Positions 30,501 to 36,815 of a stretch of DNA of 64,000 nt are shown here, in pieces. The position numbers and the translations under genes were made by a program. The notes below the pieces were generated by a model, which saw only the letters and a list, made by a program, of their open reading frames with translations, was not told the DNA's origin and did no database searches. Each line of letters begins with the position of its first letter. The first letter of the stretch is position 1. This DNA is from Cellulomonas sp. NS3. GTDB taxonomy: Bacteria > Actinomycetota > Actinomycetes > Actinomycetales > Cellulomonadaceae. The stretch is from NCBI RefSeq assembly GCF_024757985.1, contig NZ_CP103289.1, forward strand, positions 3,596,001 through 3,660,000. The letters are read 5' to 3'.

Positions 30501-30684
30501 CGCGGCGCCCGCCGCCGCAGCCGCGCCCGGCGAACCCGCCGCCGCGCCCACCGACCCCGAGGCGACGTCCCCCGAGCAGCTCGACGCCCTCGTGCGCCGG
30601 CTCGTCGGGCCCCTGACCCGGCAGCTCAAGGCCGACCTGCTGCTGGACCGCGAGCGCCGCGGCCGGCGCACCGACGCACGGTGA
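27523..30684 (+). CDS. 1053-residue disordered eCIS protein with VQR/LQR motifs
   Basis: It begins with GTG at 27523, three bases after the previous stop. After MRWPWQRDAP almost the whole protein is Pro/Ala/Gly/Thr/Ser-rich and low-complexity, with a dozen or so short VQR or LQR motifs (GVQRAA, PLQRST, PVQRSA, PVQRDV, PLQRAH, AVQRTP, ALQRST, DVQRTT, DVQRAE). There are tandem pentapeptides of the VLGAP type and runs of DGG(R/P)P. The last ~45 residues are an ordered helix: SPEQLDALVRRLVGPLTRQLKADLLLDRERRGRRTD. Its position after the chaperone-like genes and before tube 2 is that of a tape measure, but a disordered, proline-rich chain is unlike a classical coiled-coil tape. It could be the lumen or tape protein, or a scaffold. 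No known catalytic domain is seen. Confidence 0.75.
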   Translation: MRWPWQRDAPRGDDDVRGRGADAGLGGRAGAGARGAAGAHAGVQRAAEPVPSVAGWAFVPPLQRSTAPMPLVSGLDTARHGLAAWGDPTSLRPMSHLVSAGVAAGVVDGDGGGLGAPAAPSGAPSTRAGTDELVLHRPDVTDPPSSGGTAAPPVQRSAVPSAPGPGRAPAPALVSARSLDLPVLQLAALPDAPAAPPGARAEVPGPGPVGRSDVDVQASRDLDSGPAPAEASGHAGTGVPVGPAEVADGAALVLGAPVLGAPVLGVPVLGAPGPGVDRGADDPGGPSAADVARAAAAAGSTSVPLTLVGSVGGLASPGAGAPVQRDVGPDAPGPGPVPRDGGSPVPLAEAPTVPPRTSVPRRLGLGAPLTGPVPSLGAPSVHPEGTTPLQRAHVHDGASATAGPGVTSTAPAATGTSGVRAGSPGAALPLVSAEPGVGHLAADDARPDGGSSDGGRPDGGPPDGGRLDAGPALSPPAPEALHGVGPREDTADGDTVVAEVPVVARAVDLPLAPGPSHDAGAGDAPPAPATGGGGADPTPGAVPPAGLSAAPSPAAEHLGGAGTVGAVEVAAGTSGESGIGTGTAGDPGFGASMTGAGSTGAGTLAAGTLGSGTGGAVGAGTLGAGTGGAVPVARAAVEPLFPLPTLGRAARADVGATSPARTGSADDLVPGGAAGSSHGGSALPHALPVVSRSAVAGTASPHAADPGAAASPADSAPLLVPVLRGQRDDGPSPVVSRATGITAAPAPGTALPLDDDASVHRSTSPSPADGPAASTLGTTPPALAPSTTPAGPTTAPTPTAALALGPTAVQRTPDRPGPARADAPLVGAPSASAATATLRAPALQRSTDAPGATVVDAQRSASSSTAAWAAPSTTASSTPTSTPLGTAAPTGTPAWPGSSATTGPAGTGAAWTGAAWTGTASSAPALPLPSRPADPAPHTSSAHGTAAGAPALPLDVQRTTDVPRASDVPHTTDAPLLADVPHPVDVQRAEAGPAAPAAAAAPGEPAAAPTDPEATSPEQLDALVRRLVGPLTRQLKADLLLDRERRGRRTDAR
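28281..28340 (+). repeat. 15-bp tandem repeat encoding VLGAP-type pentapeptides
   Basis: Four near-identical copies of a 15-base unit (CTCGGCGCGCCCGTG) in the disordered eCIS protein. A second repetitive block (DGG-type, about 28863-28930) and a third (GAGTLGAGT-type, about 29306-29410) lie downstream, suggesting slippage-driven growth of this gene. Confidence 0.7.
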
Positions 30685-30699
30685 GAGAGGAGCACCCCG

Positions 30700-31155
30700 A
30701 TGCCCCAGGTCCAGCTCGTCCTGCCGGAGGAGCAGACGGCGGTCAGCGTGCACTTCGTCGTCACGATCGACGGTGCGCCGCTCGGCTCGTTCACGAGCTG
30801 CGAGGGCCTCGGCTGCGAGGTCGTCATGGAGACGCGTGAGGAGGGCGGCAACAACGGCCTCGTCTGGCAGCTCCCGACCCGGCTGAAGTACCCGAACATC
30901 AAGTTCTCCCGCCCGCTCGGCAAGCAGAGCGAGAAGGTCTCCGCGCTGTTCTCGCGCATGGCGTCGGGCTACACGCTCGCGACCGGCCACATCCAGGCGA
31001 TGACCGCGAAGGGGACGGTCGTCGCGGAGTGGGAGCTGCAGGGCGTCGTCCCGGTGCGCTGGACCGGCCCCTCGCTCAACGCCGACCAGCCGAAGGTCCT
31101 CACCGAGACCGTCGAGATCGCGCACCACGGCTTCCGACCCGGGAAGAAGGGCTGA
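30700..31155 (+). CDS. Inner tube initiator protein 2 (gp19-like)
   Basis: 151 residues from the ATG at 30700 with GAGAGGAG upstream. It is a gp19-family tube protein (VSVHFVVTIDGAPLGSFTSCEGLGCEVVMETREEGGNNGLVWQLPTRLKYPNIKFSRPLG). It differs from tube 1 and corresponds to the Pvc5/Afp5-type subunit that sits between baseplate and tube, next to the LysM protein gene that follows by five bases. It ends TETVEIAHHGFRPGKKG. Confidence 0.92.
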   Translation: MPQVQLVLPEEQTAVSVHFVVTIDGAPLGSFTSCEGLGCEVVMETREEGGNNGLVWQLPTRLKYPNIKFSRPLGKQSEKVSALFSRMASGYTLATGHIQAMTAKGTVVAEWELQGVVPVRWTGPSLNADQPKVLTETVEIAHHGFRPGKKG

Positions 31156-31159
31156 CCCG

Positions 31160-32038
31160 ATGGCCACCGCGACCTCCACCGGCGCACCCGGCGCCGTCGG
31201 CGCGCCGACCGCCCCGAAGCCCGGCAAGCTCGAGCACGCGTACCTGTCGATCTGCGAGCCCTCGACCGACGGCTCGCTGACGAAGGCCGGCCCGGAGCTG
31301 CACCGGCTCGACTTCCAGTTCAACCCCAAGGAGCTCGCGCTCACCAAGACGGCGTCGTGGGGGCGCGGGACGAGCCGCAACAGCAAGAAGAGCGGCCCGC
31401 CGCAGTACAACGGGCCGCAGCCGGGCAAGCTCACGCTCGAGATGTTCTTCGACGCGTCGGACACGCAGTCGAGCAGCGTCGTGAGCCGGGTCGAGCTGCT
31501 CTTCGAGTGCTGCGTCCCGACGAAGGCGTCGCACCAGCAGAAGAAGGGCTCCCCGCCGTTCGTGCTGTTCCGCTGGGGTCCGCTCACGAGCTTCCTCGCG
31601 TACCTGTCGAGCGTCGCGGCGAAGTACACGCTCTTCACCGCCGAGGGCATGCCGATCCGCGCGGTGTGCACCGTGACGCTCGAGGAGCTCGCGGGCGAGC
31701 CGCCGGGGCAGAACCCCACCTCGGGCGGCCTCGTACCGCGGCGCATGCACGTCGTGGTCGACGGGGACACGCTCGCGGGCGTCGCGTACCGGGAGTACGG
31801 GGACGCGGCGCTGTGGCGGGCGGTCGCGCAGGTCAACGAGATCGACGACCCGATGCGGCTACGCCCCGGGCGGCACCTGCTGCTGCCGTCGCTCGACGAG
31901 CTGCACGGCCCGCGTGGCGGGCTGCCGCCGGGTGCGTCGGTGGCGCGCACCGCCGGGGCGACCCGGCCCGCGGCCGCCGCCAGCGCGACGGGCATGTCCG
32001 GGACCGCAGGGAAGGAGCTCTCCGGTGCCGCACGGTGA
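31160..32038 (+). CDS. Baseplate tube-like/LysM protein (Pvc7/Afp7 type)
   Basis: 292 residues from the ATG at 31160. After a Pro/Ala leader, residues ~28-180 form a CIS-tube-type domain (LDFQFNPKELALTKTASWGRG; GKLTLEMFFDASDTQSS; FVLFRWGPLTSFLAYLSSVAAKYTLFTAEGMPIRAVCTVTLEEL). A LysM domain follows at ~193-240 (MHVVVDGDTLAGVAYREYGDAALWRAVAQVNEIDDPMRLRPGRHLLLP). This architecture joins the spike to the tube in PVC and Afp; the LysM part packs in the baseplate rather than binding peptidoglycan. The 3' end overlaps the VgrG-like start by 14 bases. Confidence 0.92.
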   Translation: MATATSTGAPGAVGAPTAPKPGKLEHAYLSICEPSTDGSLTKAGPELHRLDFQFNPKELALTKTASWGRGTSRNSKKSGPPQYNGPQPGKLTLEMFFDASDTQSSSVVSRVELLFECCVPTKASHQQKKGSPPFVLFRWGPLTSFLAYLSSVAAKYTLFTAEGMPIRAVCTVTLEELAGEPPGQNPTSGGLVPRRMHVVVDGDTLAGVAYREYGDAALWRAVAQVNEIDDPMRLRPGRHLLLPSLDELHGPRGGLPPGASVARTAGATRPAAAASATGMSGTAGKELSGAAR

Positions 32039-33815
32039 GGAGCACGCGACCACCCCGCTCGTCGAGGTCGAGGGCCGTCCGCTGCCCGACGACGTCGCGG
32101 CGCTGCTGGTGTCGGCGTTCGTCGACGACTCGACGATCGTGCCGGACCTTTTCGTGCTGCGGTTCAGCGACCCGGGCTCGGCCGTGCTGGCCAAGGCCGG
32201 CATCACGATCGGCGCGAAGGTGCGCGTCCTGATGCAGGCGAGCACGCCCGGCGGGCCGGTCCCGCTCGTGACCGGCGAGGTCACCGCGCTCGACCTCGAC
32301 GTGTCGCCGTCGGGCCAGCACACCGTGGTGCGCGGGCTCGACCTGTCGCACCGCCTGTTCCGGGGCCGCCGCGTCGAGGCCTACGTCAACGTCACGGCCT
32401 CGGACGTCGCCCGGACCGTCGCCCAGCGCGCGGGCATCGCCGTCGGCACGATCGACGGGCCCGGTGGCGTGCTCGAGCACGTCGCGCAGGACGGCATCGA
32501 CGACTGGACGTTCCTGCGCGGGCTCGCCGACCAGGTCGGCGCCGTCGTCGCGGTCGTGGACGGCAAGCTCAGCTTCACGCGCGCGACCCCCGCGTCGCGG
32601 GCCCCCGGGGGCTCGGCCGGCGCACGCCAGGACCCGCTCGTGCTCGAGCAGGGCGTCAACCTGGTGCACCTGCGCGCGACCGTCACGTCGGCCGGGCAGG
32701 TGCCCGACGTCGAGGTGCGCGGGTGGGACGTGGGCGCGAAGCGCGAGCTCGTCGCGGTCGCCCCGGCGAGGACCGCGAGCGCCGAGCTCGGGGACGTGAC
32801 GCCCGCGGCGCTGGCCTCGACGTTCGACAGCCCCCGGTTCGTCGTCGCCGCATCGACGTACGGCGAGCAGAAGCAGTGCGACCTCGCCGCGGCGGCGCTG
32901 TCCGACCACCTCGCGGGCGGCTTCGCCGAGCTCGACGGCGTCGCGCGGGGCAACCCCGCGCTGCGGGCGGGCACCGCGGTGCGGCTGGTCAACGTCGGTG
33001 CGCCGTTCGAGGGGCGGTACACGCTGAGCGCGACCCGGCACGAGTTCGCGCAGGACTCCGGGTACCTGACGTCGTTCACCGTCGGGAACACCTCGGAGCG
33101 CTCGCTGTACGGCGTCACGACCGGCGGGCTCGGCAGCGGCGGCGCGGGCGGTGCGCCGTTCCCCGGGGTCGTCACCGCGCAGGTCACCGACCTCAAGGAC
33201 CCCGAGGAGCGCGGGCGGGTCAAGGTCCGCTTCCCGGTGCTCTCGGACGCCTACGAGAGCTGGTGGGCGCGCACGGTCCAGCTCGGCGCCGGCGACGGCC
33301 GCGGCGCGGTGCTGCTGCCCGAGGTCGGCGACGAGGTGCTCGTCGCGTTCGGCCAGGGCAGCTTCCAGCAGCCCTACGTGCTCGGCGGGCTCTACAACGG
33401 CAAGGACAAGCCCGACAAGCCGTGGTCGGACCACGTCGGCGCGACCGACGGCGCCGTCCGCCGCCGGGCCCTCGTGAGCCGCACCGGGATGCTCGTCGAG
33501 CTCCTCGAGTCGCCCGACGGCGAGGAGCTCACGCTCAGCACCGACGGCGGCGCGCAGAAGATCACGCTCACCCAGAAGCCGCAGGCCGGTATCACGATCG
33601 TCTCGACCGGGTCGGTCTCGGTGGCGGCCGACAAGGACGTCGAGGTGAGCACCGGGGCGGGGAACGTCACCGTCAAGGGCGTCAAGGTCTCGCTCACCGC
33701 GACGGGGGCGCTCGAGCTGAAGGGCGCCACGGTCAAGGTCACGGCGGACGGGACCGCGGAGCTCTCGTCGAGCGGCGTCACGACCGTCAAGGGCTCGCTG
33801 GTCAAGATCAACTGA
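32025..33815 (+). CDS. VgrG/gpD-like central spike protein
   Basis: 596 residues from the GTG at 32025, which has AGGAG seven bases upstream inside the preceding gene. It contains the gpD-like part (VRGLDLSHRLFRGRRVEAYVNVTASDVARTVAQRAGI; WTFLRGLADQVGAVVAVVDGKLSF), the gp5-type OB domain near residue 385 (FPGVVTAQVTDLKDPEERGRVKVRFPVLSDAYESWWARTVQLGAGDGRGAVLLPEVGDEVLVAFGQG), and a repetitive C-terminal beta-prism (VSVAADKDVEVSTGAGNVTVKG). The trimer is the needle under the tube and should carry the PAAR tip from 17911-18228. No fused effector domain is present after the prism. Confidence 0.95.
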   Translation: MPHGEEHATTPLVEVEGRPLPDDVAALLVSAFVDDSTIVPDLFVLRFSDPGSAVLAKAGITIGAKVRVLMQASTPGGPVPLVTGEVTALDLDVSPSGQHTVVRGLDLSHRLFRGRRVEAYVNVTASDVARTVAQRAGIAVGTIDGPGGVLEHVAQDGIDDWTFLRGLADQVGAVVAVVDGKLSFTRATPASRAPGGSAGARQDPLVLEQGVNLVHLRATVTSAGQVPDVEVRGWDVGAKRELVAVAPARTASAELGDVTPAALASTFDSPRFVVAASTYGEQKQCDLAAAALSDHLAGGFAELDGVARGNPALRAGTAVRLVNVGAPFEGRYTLSATRHEFAQDSGYLTSFTVGNTSERSLYGVTTGGLGSGGAGGAPFPGVVTAQVTDLKDPEERGRVKVRFPVLSDAYESWWARTVQLGAGDGRGAVLLPEVGDEVLVAFGQGSFQQPYVLGGLYNGKDKPDKPWSDHVGATDGAVRRRALVSRTGMLVELLESPDGEELTLSTDGGAQKITLTQKPQAGITIVSTGSVSVAADKDVEVSTGAGNVTVKGVKVSLTATGALELKGATVKVTADGTAELSSSGVTTVKGSLVKIN

Positions 33816-33866
33816 CGGCGCCGCCGCCGGTCACCCGGCAGCGCGCCCGTGGAGGGGGACGAGGAC

Positions 33867-34274
33867 GTGGGGCAGGAGTTCGTCGGCGCCGGCTGGGCGT
33901 TCCCCGTGCGCACCGACCCGACCGGGCGCATCGCGCTCGTGACGCGCGAGCGCGAGATCGAGGAGAGCATCCGGCTGATCCTCGCGACGTCGCCGGGCGA
34001 GCGGCCGATGCGCCCCGAGTTCGGCTGCGCGGTGCACGAGTACGTCTTCGCCCCCGCGGACGCCGCGACCGCCGGGGACATCGCGTACGCGGTGCGGGTC
34101 GCGCTCGAGCACTGGGAGCCGCGCATCGACCTCAAGGACGTCGTCGTGCACTTCGACGGCGTCGACGACGGCGTGCTGTTCATCGAGGTCCTCTACGCGC
34201 TGCGCGGCACCAACGACCCGCGCAACCTCGTCTTCCCGTTCTATGTGATCCCCGAGCACGAAGGTGGTGCGTGA
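33867..34274 (+). CDS. Baseplate wedge protein gp25-like (Pvc9 type)
   Basis: 135 residues; the GTG at 33867 is preferred because GGAGGGGG lies eight bases upstream (an in-frame GTG at 33849 is possible). The gp25 family core is complete: TREREIEESIRLILATSPGERPMRPEFGCAVHEYVF and FIEVLYALRGTNDPRNLVFPFYVI. It joins sheath to baseplate and starts sheath assembly. The stop overlaps the next start (GTGA). Confidence 0.95.
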   Translation: MGQEFVGAGWAFPVRTDPTGRIALVTREREIEESIRLILATSPGERPMRPEFGCAVHEYVFAPADAATAGDIAYAVRVALEHWEPRIDLKDVVVHFDGVDDGVLFIEVLYALRGTNDPRNLVFPFYVIPEHEGGA

Positions 34275-36226
34275 GAGTGCTCCCCGCTCCCGACCTCGAC
34301 GACCGGCGCTTCCAGGACCTGGTCGACGACGCGAAGCGCCTGGTCCAGCAGCGCTGCCCCGAGTGGACCGACCACAACGTCTCCGACCCGGGCGTGACGC
34401 TCATCGAGGCGTTCGCGTTCATGGTCGACCAGCTCGTGTACCGGCTCAACCGCGTCCCGGACCGGCTCTACGTGACGTTCCTGGACCTGCTCGGCGTGCA
34501 GCTGCACCCGCCGACGGCCGCGACCGTGGACGTGACGTTCTGGCTGTCCGCACCGCAGCCCGAGCCGGTCGTCGTCCAGGCGGGGACGGCCGTCTCGACC
34601 CGGCGCACCGAGGACGACGAGGCGGTCGTGTTCTCGACCCGCACGCGCCTGACGGTCCCGCCGCGCCGGCTCGTGCACGTGCTCACGCAGGCGTCCGGCG
34701 CCGAGCCCGTGCGTCACGACGACGACCTCGCCTCGCACGTCGACTTCGCGGCGTTCGCCCCGACGCCGCAGGTCGACGACGTCGTGCTGCTCGGGCTCGA
34801 CGACGCGGCGCCCGGCTGCGCGGTCGTCGTGCGGCTCGACTGCGACGTGCGCGGCGTCGGCGTCGACCCGCGGCACCCGCCGCTCGTCTGGGAGGCGTGG
34901 GACGGCGCGGCGTGGCGGCGCTGCGAGGTCGACAGCGACGCGACCGGCGGCCTGAACCGGCGCGGCGACGTCGTGCTGCACGTGCCCGCGAGCCACACCG
35001 CGTCGGTCGTGCGCCAGCTGCGCGCGGGCTGGCTGCGCTGCCGGGTCGTGCCGCCCGTCGAGGGCTACCCGGCCTACGGGGCCTCGCCGACGATCGGAGC
35101 CGCGAGCGCGTTCACGATCGGCGGGACGGTCCCCGCGGTGCACGCCTCGACCGTGCTCGACGAGGTCCTCGGCCTCTCCGAGGGCGTGCCCGGGCAGGTG
35201 TTCACGCTCGAGCACCACCCCGTCGTCCCCGACGGGCGCCGGTTCGTCGTCGAGGTCGCGGACGGGTCCGGCTGGGCCGAGTGGACCGAGGTCGACTCGT
35301 TCGCCGGCTCCGGTCCCGAGGACCGCGTGGTGCGCGTGGACCGCGCGACGGGCGAGGTGCAGCTGCCCCCCGCGGTCCGCGAGGCCGACGGCACCCTGCA
35401 CGCGTACGGCGCCGTCCCGCCCAAGGGCGCCCCGCTGCGCGTGCCCGCGTACCGCACCGGCGGGGGGCCCGACGGCAACGTCGCCGCCCGCGTCATCGCG
35501 GTCCTGCGCACGCCCGTGCCGTTCGTCGACCGCGTCGAGAACCGCCGGGCCGCGCTCGGCGGGGTCGCCGGGGAGACCGTCGAGCAGGCCAAGGAGCGCG
35601 GTCCGCTGGCCCTGCGCACCCGCGACCGCGCGGTCACCGCGGAGGACTACGAGCAGCTCGCCCGCCGCGCCGCCCCCGGCATCGCCCGCGTGCGCTGCAT
35701 CCCCGCGACAGCCGGGCCCGACGCGCACGGGCTGCGCGTCCTCGTGGTGCCGTCCGCCGTGCCCGACGAGGCCGGGGTCCTGCGGTTCGAGGACCTCGTG
35801 CCGTCCGACGAGGGGCTCGCGGTCGTCGCCCAGCACCTCGACGAGCGGCGGCCGGTCGGCGCGCGCGTGCTCGTCGAGCCCCCGTACTACCAGGGCGTCA
35901 CGGTCGTGGCCCGGCTCACCGCCCGGCCGCGTGTCGCGACCGACGGCCTGCGCGCCGCTGCGCTCACGGCGCTGCACCGCTACCTCGACCCGCTGACCGG
36001 CGGGCCCGACGGCGTCGGCTGGCCGTTCGGGCGGCCCGTCCAGGCCGGCGAGGTCTACGCGGTGCTCCAGCGCCTGCCCGGCACCGAGATCGTCGACGAC
36101 GTCCAGCTCTTCGCCGCCGACCCGCTCACCGGCGAGCGCGGCGCGCCCGTGCAGCGCCTCGAGCTCGACCCGCACGCGCTCGTGTTCTCGTTCGAGCACC
36201 GCGTGCGCGTCGCGGCGGGGGTGTGA
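34271..36226 (+). CDS. Baseplate wedge protein J-like / gp6-like (Pvc11 type)
   Basis: 651 residues from the GTG at 34271 overlapping the gp25 stop. The N-terminus DDRRFQDLVDDAKRLVQQRCPEWTDHNVSDPGVTLIEAFAFMVDQLVYRLNRVPDRLYVTFLDLLGVQ is the signature of the eCIS gpJ/gp6-like wedge protein. The C-terminal baseplate-J core follows (LRTRDRAVTAEDYEQLARRAAPGIARVRCIP; GVTVVARLTARPRVATDGLRAAALTALHRYLDPLTGG). With the gpI-like protein it forms the wedge that opens on contraction. The frame extends far upstream through other genes, but only from 34271 does it match the family. Confidence 0.93.
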   Translation: MRVLPAPDLDDRRFQDLVDDAKRLVQQRCPEWTDHNVSDPGVTLIEAFAFMVDQLVYRLNRVPDRLYVTFLDLLGVQLHPPTAATVDVTFWLSAPQPEPVVVQAGTAVSTRRTEDDEAVVFSTRTRLTVPPRRLVHVLTQASGAEPVRHDDDLASHVDFAAFAPTPQVDDVVLLGLDDAAPGCAVVVRLDCDVRGVGVDPRHPPLVWEAWDGAAWRRCEVDSDATGGLNRRGDVVLHVPASHTASVVRQLRAGWLRCRVVPPVEGYPAYGASPTIGAASAFTIGGTVPAVHASTVLDEVLGLSEGVPGQVFTLEHHPVVPDGRRFVVEVADGSGWAEWTEVDSFAGSGPEDRVVRVDRATGEVQLPPAVREADGTLHAYGAVPPKGAPLRVPAYRTGGGPDGNVAARVIAVLRTPVPFVDRVENRRAALGGVAGETVEQAKERGPLALRTRDRAVTAEDYEQLARRAAPGIARVRCIPATAGPDAHGLRVLVVPSAVPDEAGVLRFEDLVPSDEGLAVVAQHLDERRPVGARVLVEPPYYQGVTVVARLTARPRVATDGLRAAALTALHRYLDPLTGGPDGVGWPFGRPVQAGEVYAVLQRLPGTEIVDDVQLFAADPLTGERGAPVQRLELDPHALVFSFEHRVRVAAGV

Positions 36227-36227
36227 C

Positions 36228-36815
36228 GTGCGCGGCACGGTGCCGGGGCTGACCAACCCGGTCGCGCTGGTCGACCGGCTCCCGGCGGTCTACCAGGACG
36301 AGGAGTTCGTGCGGCGCTTCGTCGGCGCGTTCGACGAGGTGCTCGCCCCGGTGCTGCTCACGATCGACCGCCTCGAGTGCTACGTCGACCCGCGCCTCGC
36401 GCCGCCCGACTTCCTGTCGTGGGTCGGCGAGTGGGTCGGCATCGAGCTCGACGACGCGTGGGGCCTCGCGCAGAGCCGCGAGATCGTCGCGGGCGCGGCC
36501 TCGCTGCACCGGCGCCGCGGCACGCGCCCCGGGATCGAGGACGCCGTGCGGCTCGCGCTGGGTCTCGGCCTGTCGGACGGCGCGGGTGCGCGCGGCGACG
36601 TCGAGGTCGTCGACTCGGGCGGCACGCGGTGGTCCGCGAGCCCCGGGACCGCGCTGCCGGGCACGCCCGAGCTCGCGCTGACCGTCCGCGTGCGGGTCCC
36701 GGACCCCGCCGCCGTCGACATCCGTCGCCTCGACCGGGTCGTCAGCGCGGTCAAGCCCGCGCACGTCCCCCACACCGTGGTCGTCGAGGCCTGCACCGAG
36801 GAGGAGCCGTGCTGA
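36228..36815 (+). CDS. Baseplate gpI-like protein (Pvc12 type)
   Basis: 195 residues from a GTG at 36228, one base after the J-like stop. The family core LVDRLPAVYQDEEFVRRFVGAFDEVLAPVLLTIDRLECYVDPRLAPPDFLSWVGEWVGIELDDAWGLAQSREIVAGAASLHRRRGTRPGIEDAVRLALG matches P2 gpI-like tail proteins of eCIS. In Afp and PVC the homologue completes the wedge and bears the fibre; no fibre gene follows. The stop is overlapped by the next gene by seven bases. Confidence 0.9.
   Translation: MRGTVPGLTNPVALVDRLPAVYQDEEFVRRFVGAFDEVLAPVLLTIDRLECYVDPRLAPPDFLSWVGEWVGIELDDAWGLAQSREIVAGAASLHRRRGTRPGIEDAVRLALGLGLSDGAGARGDVEVVDSGGTRWSASPGTALPGTPELALTVRVRVPDPAAVDIRRLDRVVSAVKPAHVPHTVVVEACTEEEPC

Noticed and set aside
27444-30959. 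Minus-strand 1171-residue frame opposite the disordered eCIS protein
   Set aside because: It is a GC-driven antisense shadow; it spans several real genes, lacks a ribosome site and has no recognisable domain.
32723-34270. 516-residue upstream extension of the baseplate J-like frame
   Set aside because: It overlaps the VgrG-like and gp25 genes in another frame and is Arg-rich; the family N-terminus begins at 34271.
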